A stretch of DNA of 64,000 nucleotides from Thiodiazotropha sp040507005 (GTDB taxonomy: Bacteria > Pseudomonadota > Gammaproteobacteria > Chromatiales > Chromatiaceae). The notes beneath the pieces are model-generated. The model was not told the origin of the DNA and ran no database searches. It saw only the letters and a program-made list of their open reading frames with translations. The stretch covers positions 21,304-85,303 of the forward strand of contig JBEVVS010000145.1 in NCBI GenBank assembly GCA_040507005.1, in the 5' to 3' direction. A program made the translations under genes and the position numbers. Position 1 is the stretch's first letter. Each line of letters starts with the position of its first letter. Below, piece after piece: positions 25,693 to 33,806 of this stretch.

Positions 25693-27492
25693 ATGAAGCA
25701 TGGTCAGATGCTGTTGAATACAATGTTGCCGATAAAACCATCATATAAATCACCGTTGATTGGTCTGTTGATCACGCTACTGCTGATCTCATCCCCCATC
25801 CATGCCAAGGTAAGCGCCTTCCTCTCAAGCAATACCACCGGTGTGGATCAGCCAGTGCGGCTGACCCTGCAGATGGAGGGAGAGCAAGAGATGACCCCGG
25901 ATCTGGGCCAGCTGGAACAGCTGTTCGAGATCATCGGACGCTCGACTCAACAGAGCATTTCAATCATCAATGGCAAGATGTCTGCGAAGCGCTCACTGAC
26001 GTTAACCTTGTTGCCCAAACAGACTGGCAGCATCGAGATTCCGCCGATACGCATCGGCAACGAGTCGACGCAGGCGCTGGTGCTGGAAGTTGCAGAGCGG
26101 TCCCAACAGGAAATAGAGGCGCAGAAAGCCCAGGTCCTTGTGGAACTGACCCTGAACAAGTCCCAAGCCTATATCGAGGAAGAGGTCATCCTCACCCTGA
26201 AGCTCTATCAGGCACCGGGCATCCACGGTGAATCCCTGAATCTGCCCCAGACTTCGATGCCTGACACCCAGTTGAAGCTCCTCCATGAGGAGCGCTATTC
26301 CAGCGAGCGGGATGGGGTGCAGTTCAATGTGATTGAGCGTAAATATGCAGTATTCGCCTACCAAAGCGGTCGGCTCGAGATCGGTGGGGTGAACTATCGA
26401 GGGCGGAGCGGCGGCGAGAGGCTCTTTTCCTTCCTCAACGACCCCTTCAATATGCCACTGCGAGAGGATCGCATCTTCACCAGCAAGTCGAACCAAGTCG
26501 AGCTCGAGGTCATGCCGATACCTGATACCTATAGCGGCGACCGTTGGTTGCCGGCAAAAAACCTTCAGATCGTCGAGAGTGGACTCATGCAACAGAGCCC
26601 GATCCTTGCCGGCAAGCCCCTGGTCAGGCGTATCATGGTGTTAGCTGACGGTTTAACCTCGACACAGCTACCCGATATTGAGCAGACACTGCCTGCCGGC
26701 ATCAAGAGCTACCAGGAACGGCCTGAGCTGAAAGAGACGCCAACCCGAACAGGCATCAGCAGCAGCCGCCAAAACAGCATGACGCTGATTGTCACCGAAG
26801 CTGGACAATACAACCTACCGGCGGTTGAAATCCCATGGTGGAATACCGAAACAGGACGCCAGGAGACTGCCCGTCTAGCGGCGGTCAGCATAGATGTCAT
26901 GCCTAATCCCGGCACCACATACGGCATGCGGCAACAGCAACCACAAATACCTCAGCTATCCAGCTCGCAGACAATCCAGGACGATAACAGTGGGACGCTC
27001 TCTGCGGAAAACCGAACCGCCCCAGTCCCTGCCAGCCAAGAGATTCATTGGCTGGTTTGGCTATTCGGTATCGCCTGGATCTTGACCCTGTTCGCCTGGT
27101 GGCGGACCCGACGCAATGGACCAAAACAACCACCGCAACCAACCGCATCCACTGATCAGGAAAGGGTCGATCCCAACAAACAGGCAATCGCCAAGGCCCT
27201 GGAGACCCTGGAACAGGCCTATCAAGAGAGAGACGCCGTAGCTGCAAGGAGCGCCTGGTTAGCATGGGCACAACTACAGTGGCCAGAAACGCCACCGCAT
27301 AATTTGACCCGCTTGGCCACCCGTTGTGACAAACCGGTAGCTGAGGCGGTTCAGAGTCTGGAGCGCGCCCTCTACAGCCCCATGGATGAAACCGGATGGA
27401 CCGACTATGGGATACGCCAGTTGATTGAACAGATGCTGCAGGAAAGGCCACCGGAGAAGCGAACCGAGGGACTGGTACCCTTGAATCCTTAG
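25693..27492 (+). CDS. batD: BatD-like protein (oxygen tolerance family)
   Basis: A membrane-anchored periplasmic protein of about 599 residues. An N-terminal signal segment (LIGLLITLLLISSPIHA) precedes beta-rich domains with the BatD pattern (VDQPVRLTLQMEG, GSIEIPPIRIG, IPDTYSGDRWLPAKNL), a membrane helix near residues 482-502 (VWLFGIAWILTLFAWW) and a cytoplasmic helical tail. Start choice is uncertain among ATGs at 25693, 25708 and 25723; the region before overlaps recJ. In most bacteria batD sits with batA, batB and a moxR ATPase gene; none of these is next to it here. Confidence 0.88.
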   Translation: MKHGQMLLNTMLPIKPSYKSPLIGLLITLLLISSPIHAKVSAFLSSNTTGVDQPVRLTLQMEGEQEMTPDLGQLEQLFEIIGRSTQQSISIINGKMSAKRSLTLTLLPKQTGSIEIPPIRIGNESTQALVLEVAERSQQEIEAQKAQVLVELTLNKSQAYIEEEVILTLKLYQAPGIHGESLNLPQTSMPDTQLKLLHEERYSSERDGVQFNVIERKYAVFAYQSGRLEIGGVNYRGRSGGERLFSFLNDPFNMPLREDRIFTSKSNQVELEVMPIPDTYSGDRWLPAKNLQIVESGLMQQSPILAGKPLVRRIMVLADGLTSTQLPDIEQTLPAGIKSYQERPELKETPTRTGISSSRQNSMTLIVTEAGQYNLPAVEIPWWNTETGRQETARLAAVSIDVMPNPGTTYGMRQQQPQIPQLSSSQTIQDDNSGTLSAENRTAPVPASQEIHWLVWLFGIAWILTLFAWWRTRRNGPKQPPQPTASTDQERVDPNKQAIAKALETLEQAYQERDAVAARSAWLAWAQLQWPETPPHNLTRLATRCDKPVAEAVQSLERALYSPMDETGWTDYGIRQLIEQMLQERPPEKRTEGLVPLNP

Positions 27493-27511
27493 GAGAGGCG
27501 AGTCGGGGCAC

Positions 27512-27847
27512 TTAAGCCTCGTCCCAATCACCATAATCGAAGGTAATCTCTTCGTGAGGTTGAATATCCTCCAGTGCATAGAGATCGAAGCCGTCAAACT
27601 CGGCATTGCCTTCATCCTGATGATTGAGATAGCGCAATAGGTTCCGGCCGCTGCGCCCCTCCGGCTCCTTGCCATCCTCGAATACCCAAAGCACATAGAT
27701 GCCATCCCGCTTGGCGGCAGGACCTTCATAGGTTCCGATATACCCCCCCTTGGGGATTGCGATTTTTGCGAATAGGCCGTGTCCGTGGATTGCGGACGGC
27801 GCGCTATAGACTCTATTACCGAGACGTTTTTTTCTTTCTATGCTCAT
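27512..27847 (-). CDS. SET-domain protein
   Basis: A small protein of about 111 residues that is almost entirely a SET domain: GHGLFAKIAIPKGGYIGTYEG (SAM-binding part), RYLNHQDEGNAEF (in place of the usual NH motif) and EEITFDYG (catalytic Tyr). SET proteins methylate lysines; bacterial targets are mostly unknown. The start at 27847 is chosen; a GTG seven codons upstream is possible. It overlaps the end of a small upstream gene in another frame, suggesting coupling. Confidence 0.82.
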   Translation of the reverse strand: MSIERKKRLGNRVYSAPSAIHGHGLFAKIAIPKGGYIGTYEGPAAKRDGIYVLWVFEDGKEPEGRSGRNLLRYLNHQDEGNAEFDGFDLYALEDIQPHEEITFDYGDWDEA

Positions 27848-28079
27848 GCTGCTTATCGTTTTTTTCACTTATTTTTGATTGTACAACTGGACACCCATCA
27901 CCATACACAGCCATGATCGAGCGTAACTCCTTCAACACCAGCTGACGGGCCATCTCATCCAGGTTCCTTAACTCCGGCAGAACGACTCCCCTGCTCAGCA
28001 ATCGCATATCTTCGCGCACCGATTTACAGCCTTTTTCGCAGATGGCTTCGACGTATGGATCTATCGATCTGCTTCCCAT
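27816..28079 (-). CDS. Small hypothetical protein upstream of the SET gene
   Basis: A frame of 87 residues from the ATG at 28079, overlapping the start of the SET gene. It contains three Cys, an amphipathic helical middle (LDEMARQLVLKELRSIMAVYGDG) and a Lys-rich tail. The longest frame would begin nine codons earlier at a TTG. I do not recognise a family. Its position, same strand and overlap suggest a two-gene unit with the SET protein, which could even act on its Lys-rich tail; that is speculation. Confidence 0.45.
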   Translation of the reverse strand: MGSRSIDPYVEAICEKGCKSVREDMRLLSRGVVLPELRNLDEMARQLVLKELRSIMAVYGDGCPVVQSKISEKNDKQHEHRKKKTSR

Positions 28080-28234
28080 GGTCCCCAGCTCATAGACATG
28101 TTTCAAATCTGAGTTAGTATATGCCCTGACAGGCTATCTATACCGTACCGGGAACCATAGCGCTATTCAAATTTCTAATAGGTTCCAATAGGATTAATTC
28201 CTGTACTATTTGTTTACTGACTGAAGGACATAAC

Positions 28235-28858
28235 ATGCCCTGGAACTATCGAATTTTAATACTCCTGCCCCTGTTGATATTTCATACAGCACATGCCGAA
28301 TGGGGCGATGGTTGGGACCCGATTGACCCCCCAGTAGCCACAACCGCCCCTGATGGCAAGATAGAGGTGATTGAATTTTTCTGGTACGGATGCCCCCATT
28401 GCTATCAAATGGAGCCTCAGCTTCAAGCCTGGCTGGAGAACAAGCCGGAGAATGTGAACTTTATCCGTGTGCCTGCACCATTGAACAATAAATGGACAGT
28501 CCATGCCCAATTTTACTATGCAGCCGAGATACTGGGATTGACTGAAAAGCTTCACGAGCCCCTATTCGAGGCCATGCATGTCAAGAAACGCAAACTCTAC
28601 GACAAGGATTCGCTTATTGACTTTGCGGTGGAACAGGGTGTCGAGAAACAGAAATTTGTCGATGCGTTAAACTCATTCGGCGTCTATGTGAAGGTGCAAA
28701 ATGCGAAAAAACTGGGGCAGCGATATCAACTGGACGGCGTCCCGGCAATGGGTATCAATGGCAAATACAAGACCAGTGGCAGCCTTGCCGGCAGCTATAA
28801 CAAAATGTTTGAAATTGTCTCCCATTTGGTTGCCGAAGAATCCAAAGTCACCCCCTAG
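28235..28858 (+). CDS. dsbA: Thiol:disulfide oxidoreductase DsbA
   Basis: A periplasmic dithiol oxidase of 207 residues. It has a signal peptide (residues 1-21, cleaved after AHA), a thioredoxin fold with the active site CPHC in FFWYGCPHCYQ, a helical insert, and the cis-Pro loop GVPAMGINGKY. The start has AAGGA 7 nt upstream. Its stop codon shares the CTAG sequence with the stop of the convergent GST-like gene. Confidence 0.95.
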   Translation: MPWNYRILILLPLLIFHTAHAEWGDGWDPIDPPVATTAPDGKIEVIEFFWYGCPHCYQMEPQLQAWLENKPENVNFIRVPAPLNNKWTVHAQFYYAAEILGLTEKLHEPLFEAMHVKKRKLYDKDSLIDFAVEQGVEKQKFVDALNSFGVYVKVQNAKKLGQRYQLDGVPAMGINGKYKTSGSLAGSYNKMFEIVSHLVAEESKVTP

Positions 28859-29514
28859 GAGCTGTTTTCCCTAACCAGGCAGGAACCCTTTTCCTGCAAA
28901 TAGCGTCTGAATTGCTCGGCAAAATCATCGACGACCGAGCCTTCCACACAAGGCAGAGAGGAGAGCCTCTCTGCCCAATCAGACACGGGCCCTGGATAGT
29001 CTATTTTCAGCAGTGGTTCGAATTGGGCCAGCAGATCGAGCCGCATGAAGAGGGGTGCATAGGCGGCATCGACCAGGGAAAACCGGGCAGGTGCGCCAAA
29101 TAACCCCTGTTCCAGAGGGGCTAGCAAGTGCCGCAGGCCGGCTTCCAGCTCGCTTTTTCTCTCCTCCGCCGTCTTCATGTCGGGCGCCATAGCCATTCCA
29201 TGTTGGCTTACCAGCAGACTGGAACCGAACTCTATCCAGGCCTTGTGCTGCGCCCGTTTCAGGTTATCTTGAGGCTGTAAGCTGGGTGGAAAGCTCTCGT
29301 CAAGAAACGCCAGGATCACCGCCGACTCAAACAGGACATCACCATTCACCAACATCAACGGCACCTTTCCCATGGGAGACAGTTGACGAAACCAGGCGGG
29401 CGGGTTCTCCAGGTCGATATACTCCAGCTGATACTGAATCTGTTTCTTCTCGAGCAGTATCACGGATCGCTGTACAAAGGGGCACAAAAGAAAGCTGACT
29501 AGTTTGATTATCAT
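28855..29514 (-). CDS. Glutathione S-transferase-like protein
   Basis: A cytoplasmic protein of 219 residues with an N-terminal thioredoxin-like domain (SFLLCPFVQRSVILLEKK, with a Cys-Pro-Phe motif as in omega, DHAR and SspA-type proteins, then GKVPLMLVNG and the ESAVIL glutathione-binding turn) and a helical C-terminal domain. The reaction is unknown. It converges with dsbA with a 4-base overlap of stop codons. Confidence 0.9.
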   Translation of the reverse strand: MIIKLVSFLLCPFVQRSVILLEKKQIQYQLEYIDLENPPAWFRQLSPMGKVPLMLVNGDVLFESAVILAFLDESFPPSLQPQDNLKRAQHKAWIEFGSSLLVSQHGMAMAPDMKTAEERKSELEAGLRHLLAPLEQGLFGAPARFSLVDAAYAPLFMRLDLLAQFEPLLKIDYPGPVSDWAERLSSLPCVEGSVVDDFAEQFRRYLQEKGSCLVRENSS

Positions 29515-29899
29515 TTGGCTATTAATCTCACTCTTATTTTAATAAATCACAATAAGTTAAATCATTAATAATTAGAAACAGTCCAAAATACCCTGGAATA
29601 TCACCCATAGTACTTAAGGTATTTTACAATCCGGCACAATTTCTGTATTTTGTTGTCAAATCAGCAGTCTACCTAATTCATGGATGTTCTAAAGATGCAG
29701 CATCACTGGATGTGAAGCACCACCCCGAGAAACATGCGCTCGTTACTATCCCTGGATAGGGGATAGGGTTAAAGGAACTCCAGCTGAATTGATTTGTGGC
29801 AATTGAGTTAGCAGCTCTGCTGCCGACAATATCGATATGCAGATGGATAGACCTCTCTGTCAGTAGATCAGTTGTGAAAAGTGACTATCCTCTACCCAT
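29515..29899. other. AT-rich intergenic region
   Basis: This 385-bp spacer lies between divergent genes. I see no gene. A hairpin CTATCCC-TGGATAG-GGGATAG is at 29746-29766. Otherwise nothing I can assign; it probably carries the promoters of both flanking genes. Confidence 0.4.
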
Positions 29900-31762
29900 A
29901 TGAGCAACAGATTAAGCCACGGTAGTACTATCAATATGGCAACAACCAATCCAACAGGTTTGAGGGTTCCCGAGCAGAAGAGTCCATCTGGGAATCCAAT
30001 TTTTCTTGATGACAAAAAACTTGCTTCCTGGGCCAGTGAATTGCCAGTCGCCAATGTGGGCGAAACTGCACGCAAACTATTTCAGACCCTGCGGGCGTTC
30101 AACAGAACCCAGATAGACAGCTATCAGCGAATCCGCAGTACTGAGCAGCTGAGAGAATCTTTGAGCTATGTCAGCGCAAACCTGAACAAGCACTATCTTG
30201 GTGTACGCTTCCCCTTGAGTGATAAGGCACACAAAATCGCCAATCTCAACCGGGAATTGCACAGTGGTATGGCGACCGCATATAAGGCCGCAATCATAGA
30301 TCTGTTGATGGAGAGCCATGGCTCTCCCAACCAGGAACAGATGACCCTGGCGATCCATCGCTGCATAAGCTATCTGTCGCGAGTGATCCTGCTCTCTGTA
30401 GTGGTCTATGATGCATATCCGAAACGAACCTGGCAGGAGCTCCACATACTGCATCGTTTAGCCAGCCGCTACGCCCTCGGTTCGTATACCATTGAAGACC
30501 CTCTGGAACCCATTGCCACCCGCTCGAGCATCGATGAGGTCTATCGCCGCTGTCTGCTGTTCTCCTTATCCTCCCCCTATAAGATGCGTCAAAAGGAGAA
30601 TATTCAGATCTTCGATGCACTGCTTGAATGGAGCCGCTACACACTGATCCACGCCTATGATGAGGCCCCCGAAGAGAATACCATCACAATTCGGCAGGAT
30701 ACCGACCTTGCACCAAGTCATGAAGCAAGAATTGAGAATATAGACAGCAAATATTTACTGATACTGGACGTATCCCCCCTGCTCACAGGTTTACGGGATT
30801 TGTTTATCGATACATCGGAAAGCTCCCTCTCCCTGACAGGGGCCGATGACTTTAGCAAGAGCTTGATACGGCAATTGATTATGCTCTGGTCCAAGGCGCA
30901 GAAACGGGCCTTCGTCAGGACCAAACTGAATTTTGAACTGCGCATCGCCGTGGGACTGCGCTCCGTCCATAAATTGATCACCCTGGGAGACGAACCGGAA
31001 TCACCAGACGATCAAGCAAAAGATGATGGTACATGGATCGAGACCCAATTTGCCCACGGCAGTGAACTTAAGGTCAATGAGCATTTCTCTCTGATGCCTA
31101 TGGACGTAGCGGCCTACAATCCTCGACGTGGAGATTTCGAGGAGTTCGGACCCAACTCAACCGATTTCAGCAGCTTTGAAGCACCTCCCGAGAATGATAT
31201 TAAGATCTGGGAAGATCCGGATAAAAGCCAGTTGGACAGTGCAACGAACCTCTTTCACACCATCAACGAAAGTGCGGGCGGCTACTGTTTGGATTGGCGA
31301 GGCAAGAAGATACCCAAGATTCAGGTAGGTGAGCTGATCGGCGTACAGTCCGCTATGTCAGCCTCCCAATTCGGTGTAGGGATTGTAAGATGGATGCGCA
31401 GTTCCGATAACGTTTCCATGAAAGTGGGTATCCAGATGATTGCCCCCAATGCACTCGCTATTACTGCAATCAATACCGAGCAGGATATCGGCAATAAAGA
31501 AGAGTGCCTCTTACTGCCCGAGGTAGGTACATCTGGCCAACCGACCAGCTTTATCTGTGCTGCACATACCTTCGAGTTGGGTAAGGTACTGTTGATCAAC
31601 GACGGCGAAAACAGCCAAGAGATCAAGTTAACCAGATTACTGGAATCAAGCGGTTCGATATCCCAGTATCAATTCATCTATTTGGATGATACCTCAGGCG
31701 AGGATGAAAATGAGGAGGACAACGACTCAGACTTTGAAAGCCTGTGGTCTACCCTGACATAA
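29900..31762 (+). CDS. Uncharacterised 620-aa protein with C-terminal barrel-like segment
   Basis: A cytoplasmic protein without a signal peptide. Residues about 30-350 look helical. Near residues 460-550 a pattern appears (KIQVGELIGVQ, then GVGIVRWMRSSDN and KVGIQMIAPNALA) that resembles the beta-barrel of PilZ-like domains, though the RxxxR and DxSxxG c-di-GMP motifs are not evident. The tail is very acidic (DDTSGEDENEEDNDSDFES). ATG choices at 29900 and 29936 both lack a good ribosome binding site. It may be a signalling or regulatory protein; no function can be assigned. Confidence 0.75.
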   Translation: MSNRLSHGSTINMATTNPTGLRVPEQKSPSGNPIFLDDKKLASWASELPVANVGETARKLFQTLRAFNRTQIDSYQRIRSTEQLRESLSYVSANLNKHYLGVRFPLSDKAHKIANLNRELHSGMATAYKAAIIDLLMESHGSPNQEQMTLAIHRCISYLSRVILLSVVVYDAYPKRTWQELHILHRLASRYALGSYTIEDPLEPIATRSSIDEVYRRCLLFSLSSPYKMRQKENIQIFDALLEWSRYTLIHAYDEAPEENTITIRQDTDLAPSHEARIENIDSKYLLILDVSPLLTGLRDLFIDTSESSLSLTGADDFSKSLIRQLIMLWSKAQKRAFVRTKLNFELRIAVGLRSVHKLITLGDEPESPDDQAKDDGTWIETQFAHGSELKVNEHFSLMPMDVAAYNPRRGDFEEFGPNSTDFSSFEAPPENDIKIWEDPDKSQLDSATNLFHTINESAGGYCLDWRGKKIPKIQVGELIGVQSAMSASQFGVGIVRWMRSSDNVSMKVGIQMIAPNALAITAINTEQDIGNKEECLLLPEVGTSGQPTSFICAAHTFELGKVLLINDGENSQEIKLTRLLESSGSISQYQFIYLDDTSGEDENEEDNDSDFESLWSTLT

Positions 31763-31822
31763 ACCTGATTTCACCGCCAGCCAACCTCTGGTGGCTGTGC
31801 AAGATTTCAGCTCAATGGCATG

Positions 31823-32275
31823 TTAAAAACCGGCTTTCTGGTACCAATGCTTTGCTTGATCAAGATCCTTCTCCACGCCACGACCCTCTTCATACATCAT
31901 GGCAAGTGTGGTTTGAGAACCGGCCAATCCCTGTTCAGCCGCCTTTTTGAACCAATCGAAAGCCCTATTCGGGTTTTGCTCAATGCATTCACCTTCGAGA
32001 TACATAAAACCGAGACCGTGTTGAGCCATCGGATGCCCCGCTTCAGCCGCCGCTTTCATGAATTTATAGGCCATTAGTTCATTCACGACCATGCCAAGCC
32101 CACCTTGGGCCATGATCGCCATCCGATATTGCGCCTCAGCATTGCCTGCCTCGGCCAACGGGGAAAGAAGCGTGGCGGCTCGGGAGAAGTTTTTTCCTTC
32201 AAATGCGGCTATACCGCTACCCAGATCAAACTCCATCTCGTTATTTGAATCACTCATTGGCTTTTGTCTCGTCAT
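31823..32275 (-). CDS. Sel1-repeat (TPR-like) protein
   Basis: A protein of 150 residues (144 if started at the second Met, 32257) made of about three Sel1-like repeats, recognisable as AEAQYRMAIMAQGGLG, PMAQHGLGFMYLEG and AGSQTTLAMMYEEGRGV. Such repeats mediate protein contacts. No signal peptide is seen, so a cytoplasmic role is likely. Confidence 0.88.
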   Translation of the reverse strand: MTRQKPMSDSNNEMEFDLGSGIAAFEGKNFSRAATLLSPLAEAGNAEAQYRMAIMAQGGLGMVVNELMAYKFMKAAAEAGHPMAQHGLGFMYLEGECIEQNPNRAFDWFKKAAEQGLAGSQTTLAMMYEEGRGVEKDLDQAKHWYQKAGF

Positions 32276-32463
32276 TGAATACGCCGGATTTCATCACCAA
32301 TCGGGTGAGAAAATCTAGAAATATCGCTGTTTGATACTCAATCTAAATAAAATTTTATATCATTCACAGAATATTTAACTCCCTTGAGGATCTCATGGGA
32401 TATGTTGGTTTTCATGCCCAACCTCATCACAATACACAAAATCCTAACTATATGTAGTGTGCC

Positions 32464-33696
32464 ATGCAGACACAAATCAGCCAGCAGATACTGACAACGG
32501 AATCGGGACGCAAAGCGGAGTCAATTCTGCGAAGTTGTGTCCATTGCGGCTTCTGCACGGCCACATGCCCCACCTATCAGGTATTGAGCGATGAATTAGA
32601 CAGTCCTCGCGGGCGTATCTACCAAATAAAACAACTGCTTGAGGGTGCACCGGCCTCCTCCAGTGTACAACAGCACCTCGACCGCTGCCTGCTTTGCCGC
32701 AGTTGTGAAACAACCTGTCCATCCGGTGTTGAGTATGGTCGCCTATTGGAGATCGGCCGCCGTCATATGGTTGAGCATTTTCACAGACCATTGGGGGAGA
32801 GAGTAAAGCGCTGGCTGCTGCGCAAAGTGATACCGAACAAAGCCTATTTCGCAACCTTGTTGCGATTTGGCCAGACACTGAAACCCCTGCTTCCCCAAAA
32901 ACTTGGCCACAGCATCCCTGCTAGAAACAAAACGCCTGTCGCCCCCTGGCCGGCAGGAGACCATCCACGCAAGATGTTGATCCTTGATGGATGCGTTCAA
33001 CCATCATTGGCACCATCGATCAATCTCGCAACAGCGCAGGTACTGGATCGGATAGGCATCAGCCTGATTCGCACACCATCTGCTGGATGCTGTGGTGCGG
33101 TGGAGCACCACCTCGACGACGATGATGCAGCTAGAAATACCGCCCGACGCAATATCGACCATTGGTGGCCCCATATAGAGGCGGGTGCGGAGGCCCTAAT
33201 CGTCACAGCTAGCGGTTGTGCTCAGATGATCAAAGATTACGGCCATTTGCTGGCAAACGACCCTGAGTATGCGGAAACAGCACAACAGTTAGCGGCACAT
33301 ACGTTTGATATCGCTGAAGTTATAGACAGAGAAGCGCTGGAACCCCTCAAAAAATCCGTTAATAAACAAATGAGAGTCGCCTTTCACTCCTCCTGTACTT
33401 TGCAACACGGCCAAGGCCTCGCAGGCTGTGTCGAAGGCATCCTAGATCGTCTCGGGTATCAGCTAACACGGGTGCAGGACCCCCATCTCTGCTGTGGTTC
33501 CGCCGGCACCTACTCACTGTTGCAGCCCAAGCTCTCAGATGAGTTGGGCAGGCGTAAGAGTCAGTCGCTAGCAGTGGATGATCCCGATATCATCGCCACA
33601 GCCAACATCGGCTGTTTAACTCATTTACAGAAACACTCGACCCTTCCTGTTATCCATTGGATTGAACTTTTAAACAGCGACAATTTCACTCAATAA
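32464..33696 (+). CDS. glcF: Glycolate oxidase iron-sulfur subunit GlcF
   Basis: The Fe-S subunit of glycolate dehydrogenase, 410 residues. Two ferredoxin-like CxxCxxCxxxCP motifs are near residues 25-36 (CVHCGFCTATCP) and 75-86 (CLLCRSCETTCP), followed by two CCG domains with AGCCGAVEHH and LCCGSAGTYSLL. Usually it sits directly after glcD and glcE; neither is present here, so the flavin subunits must be encoded elsewhere. It is followed by slt on the same strand after 110 bp. Confidence 0.93.
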   Translation: MQTQISQQILTTESGRKAESILRSCVHCGFCTATCPTYQVLSDELDSPRGRIYQIKQLLEGAPASSSVQQHLDRCLLCRSCETTCPSGVEYGRLLEIGRRHMVEHFHRPLGERVKRWLLRKVIPNKAYFATLLRFGQTLKPLLPQKLGHSIPARNKTPVAPWPAGDHPRKMLILDGCVQPSLAPSINLATAQVLDRIGISLIRTPSAGCCGAVEHHLDDDDAARNTARRNIDHWWPHIEAGAEALIVTASGCAQMIKDYGHLLANDPEYAETAQQLAAHTFDIAEVIDREALEPLKKSVNKQMRVAFHSSCTLQHGQGLAGCVEGILDRLGYQLTRVQDPHLCCGSAGTYSLLQPKLSDELGRRKSQSLAVDDPDIIATANIGCLTHLQKHSTLPVIHWIELLNSDNFTQ

Positions 33697-33806
33697 GATG
33701 ATGCCTAAATCTATCCCATAAATGCCGAGTACCTGCTACTATTTTTCTAGAGTTCTTTTCTAGATGAAACCAGAAACAAGTCAGACAAATTCATTAATTC
33801 CATAAA

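Noticed and set aside
29746..29766. CTATCCC hairpin as a possible terminator or riboswitch
   Set aside because: No T-tract follows and no conserved riboswitch pattern is visible; kept only as a note on the spacer.
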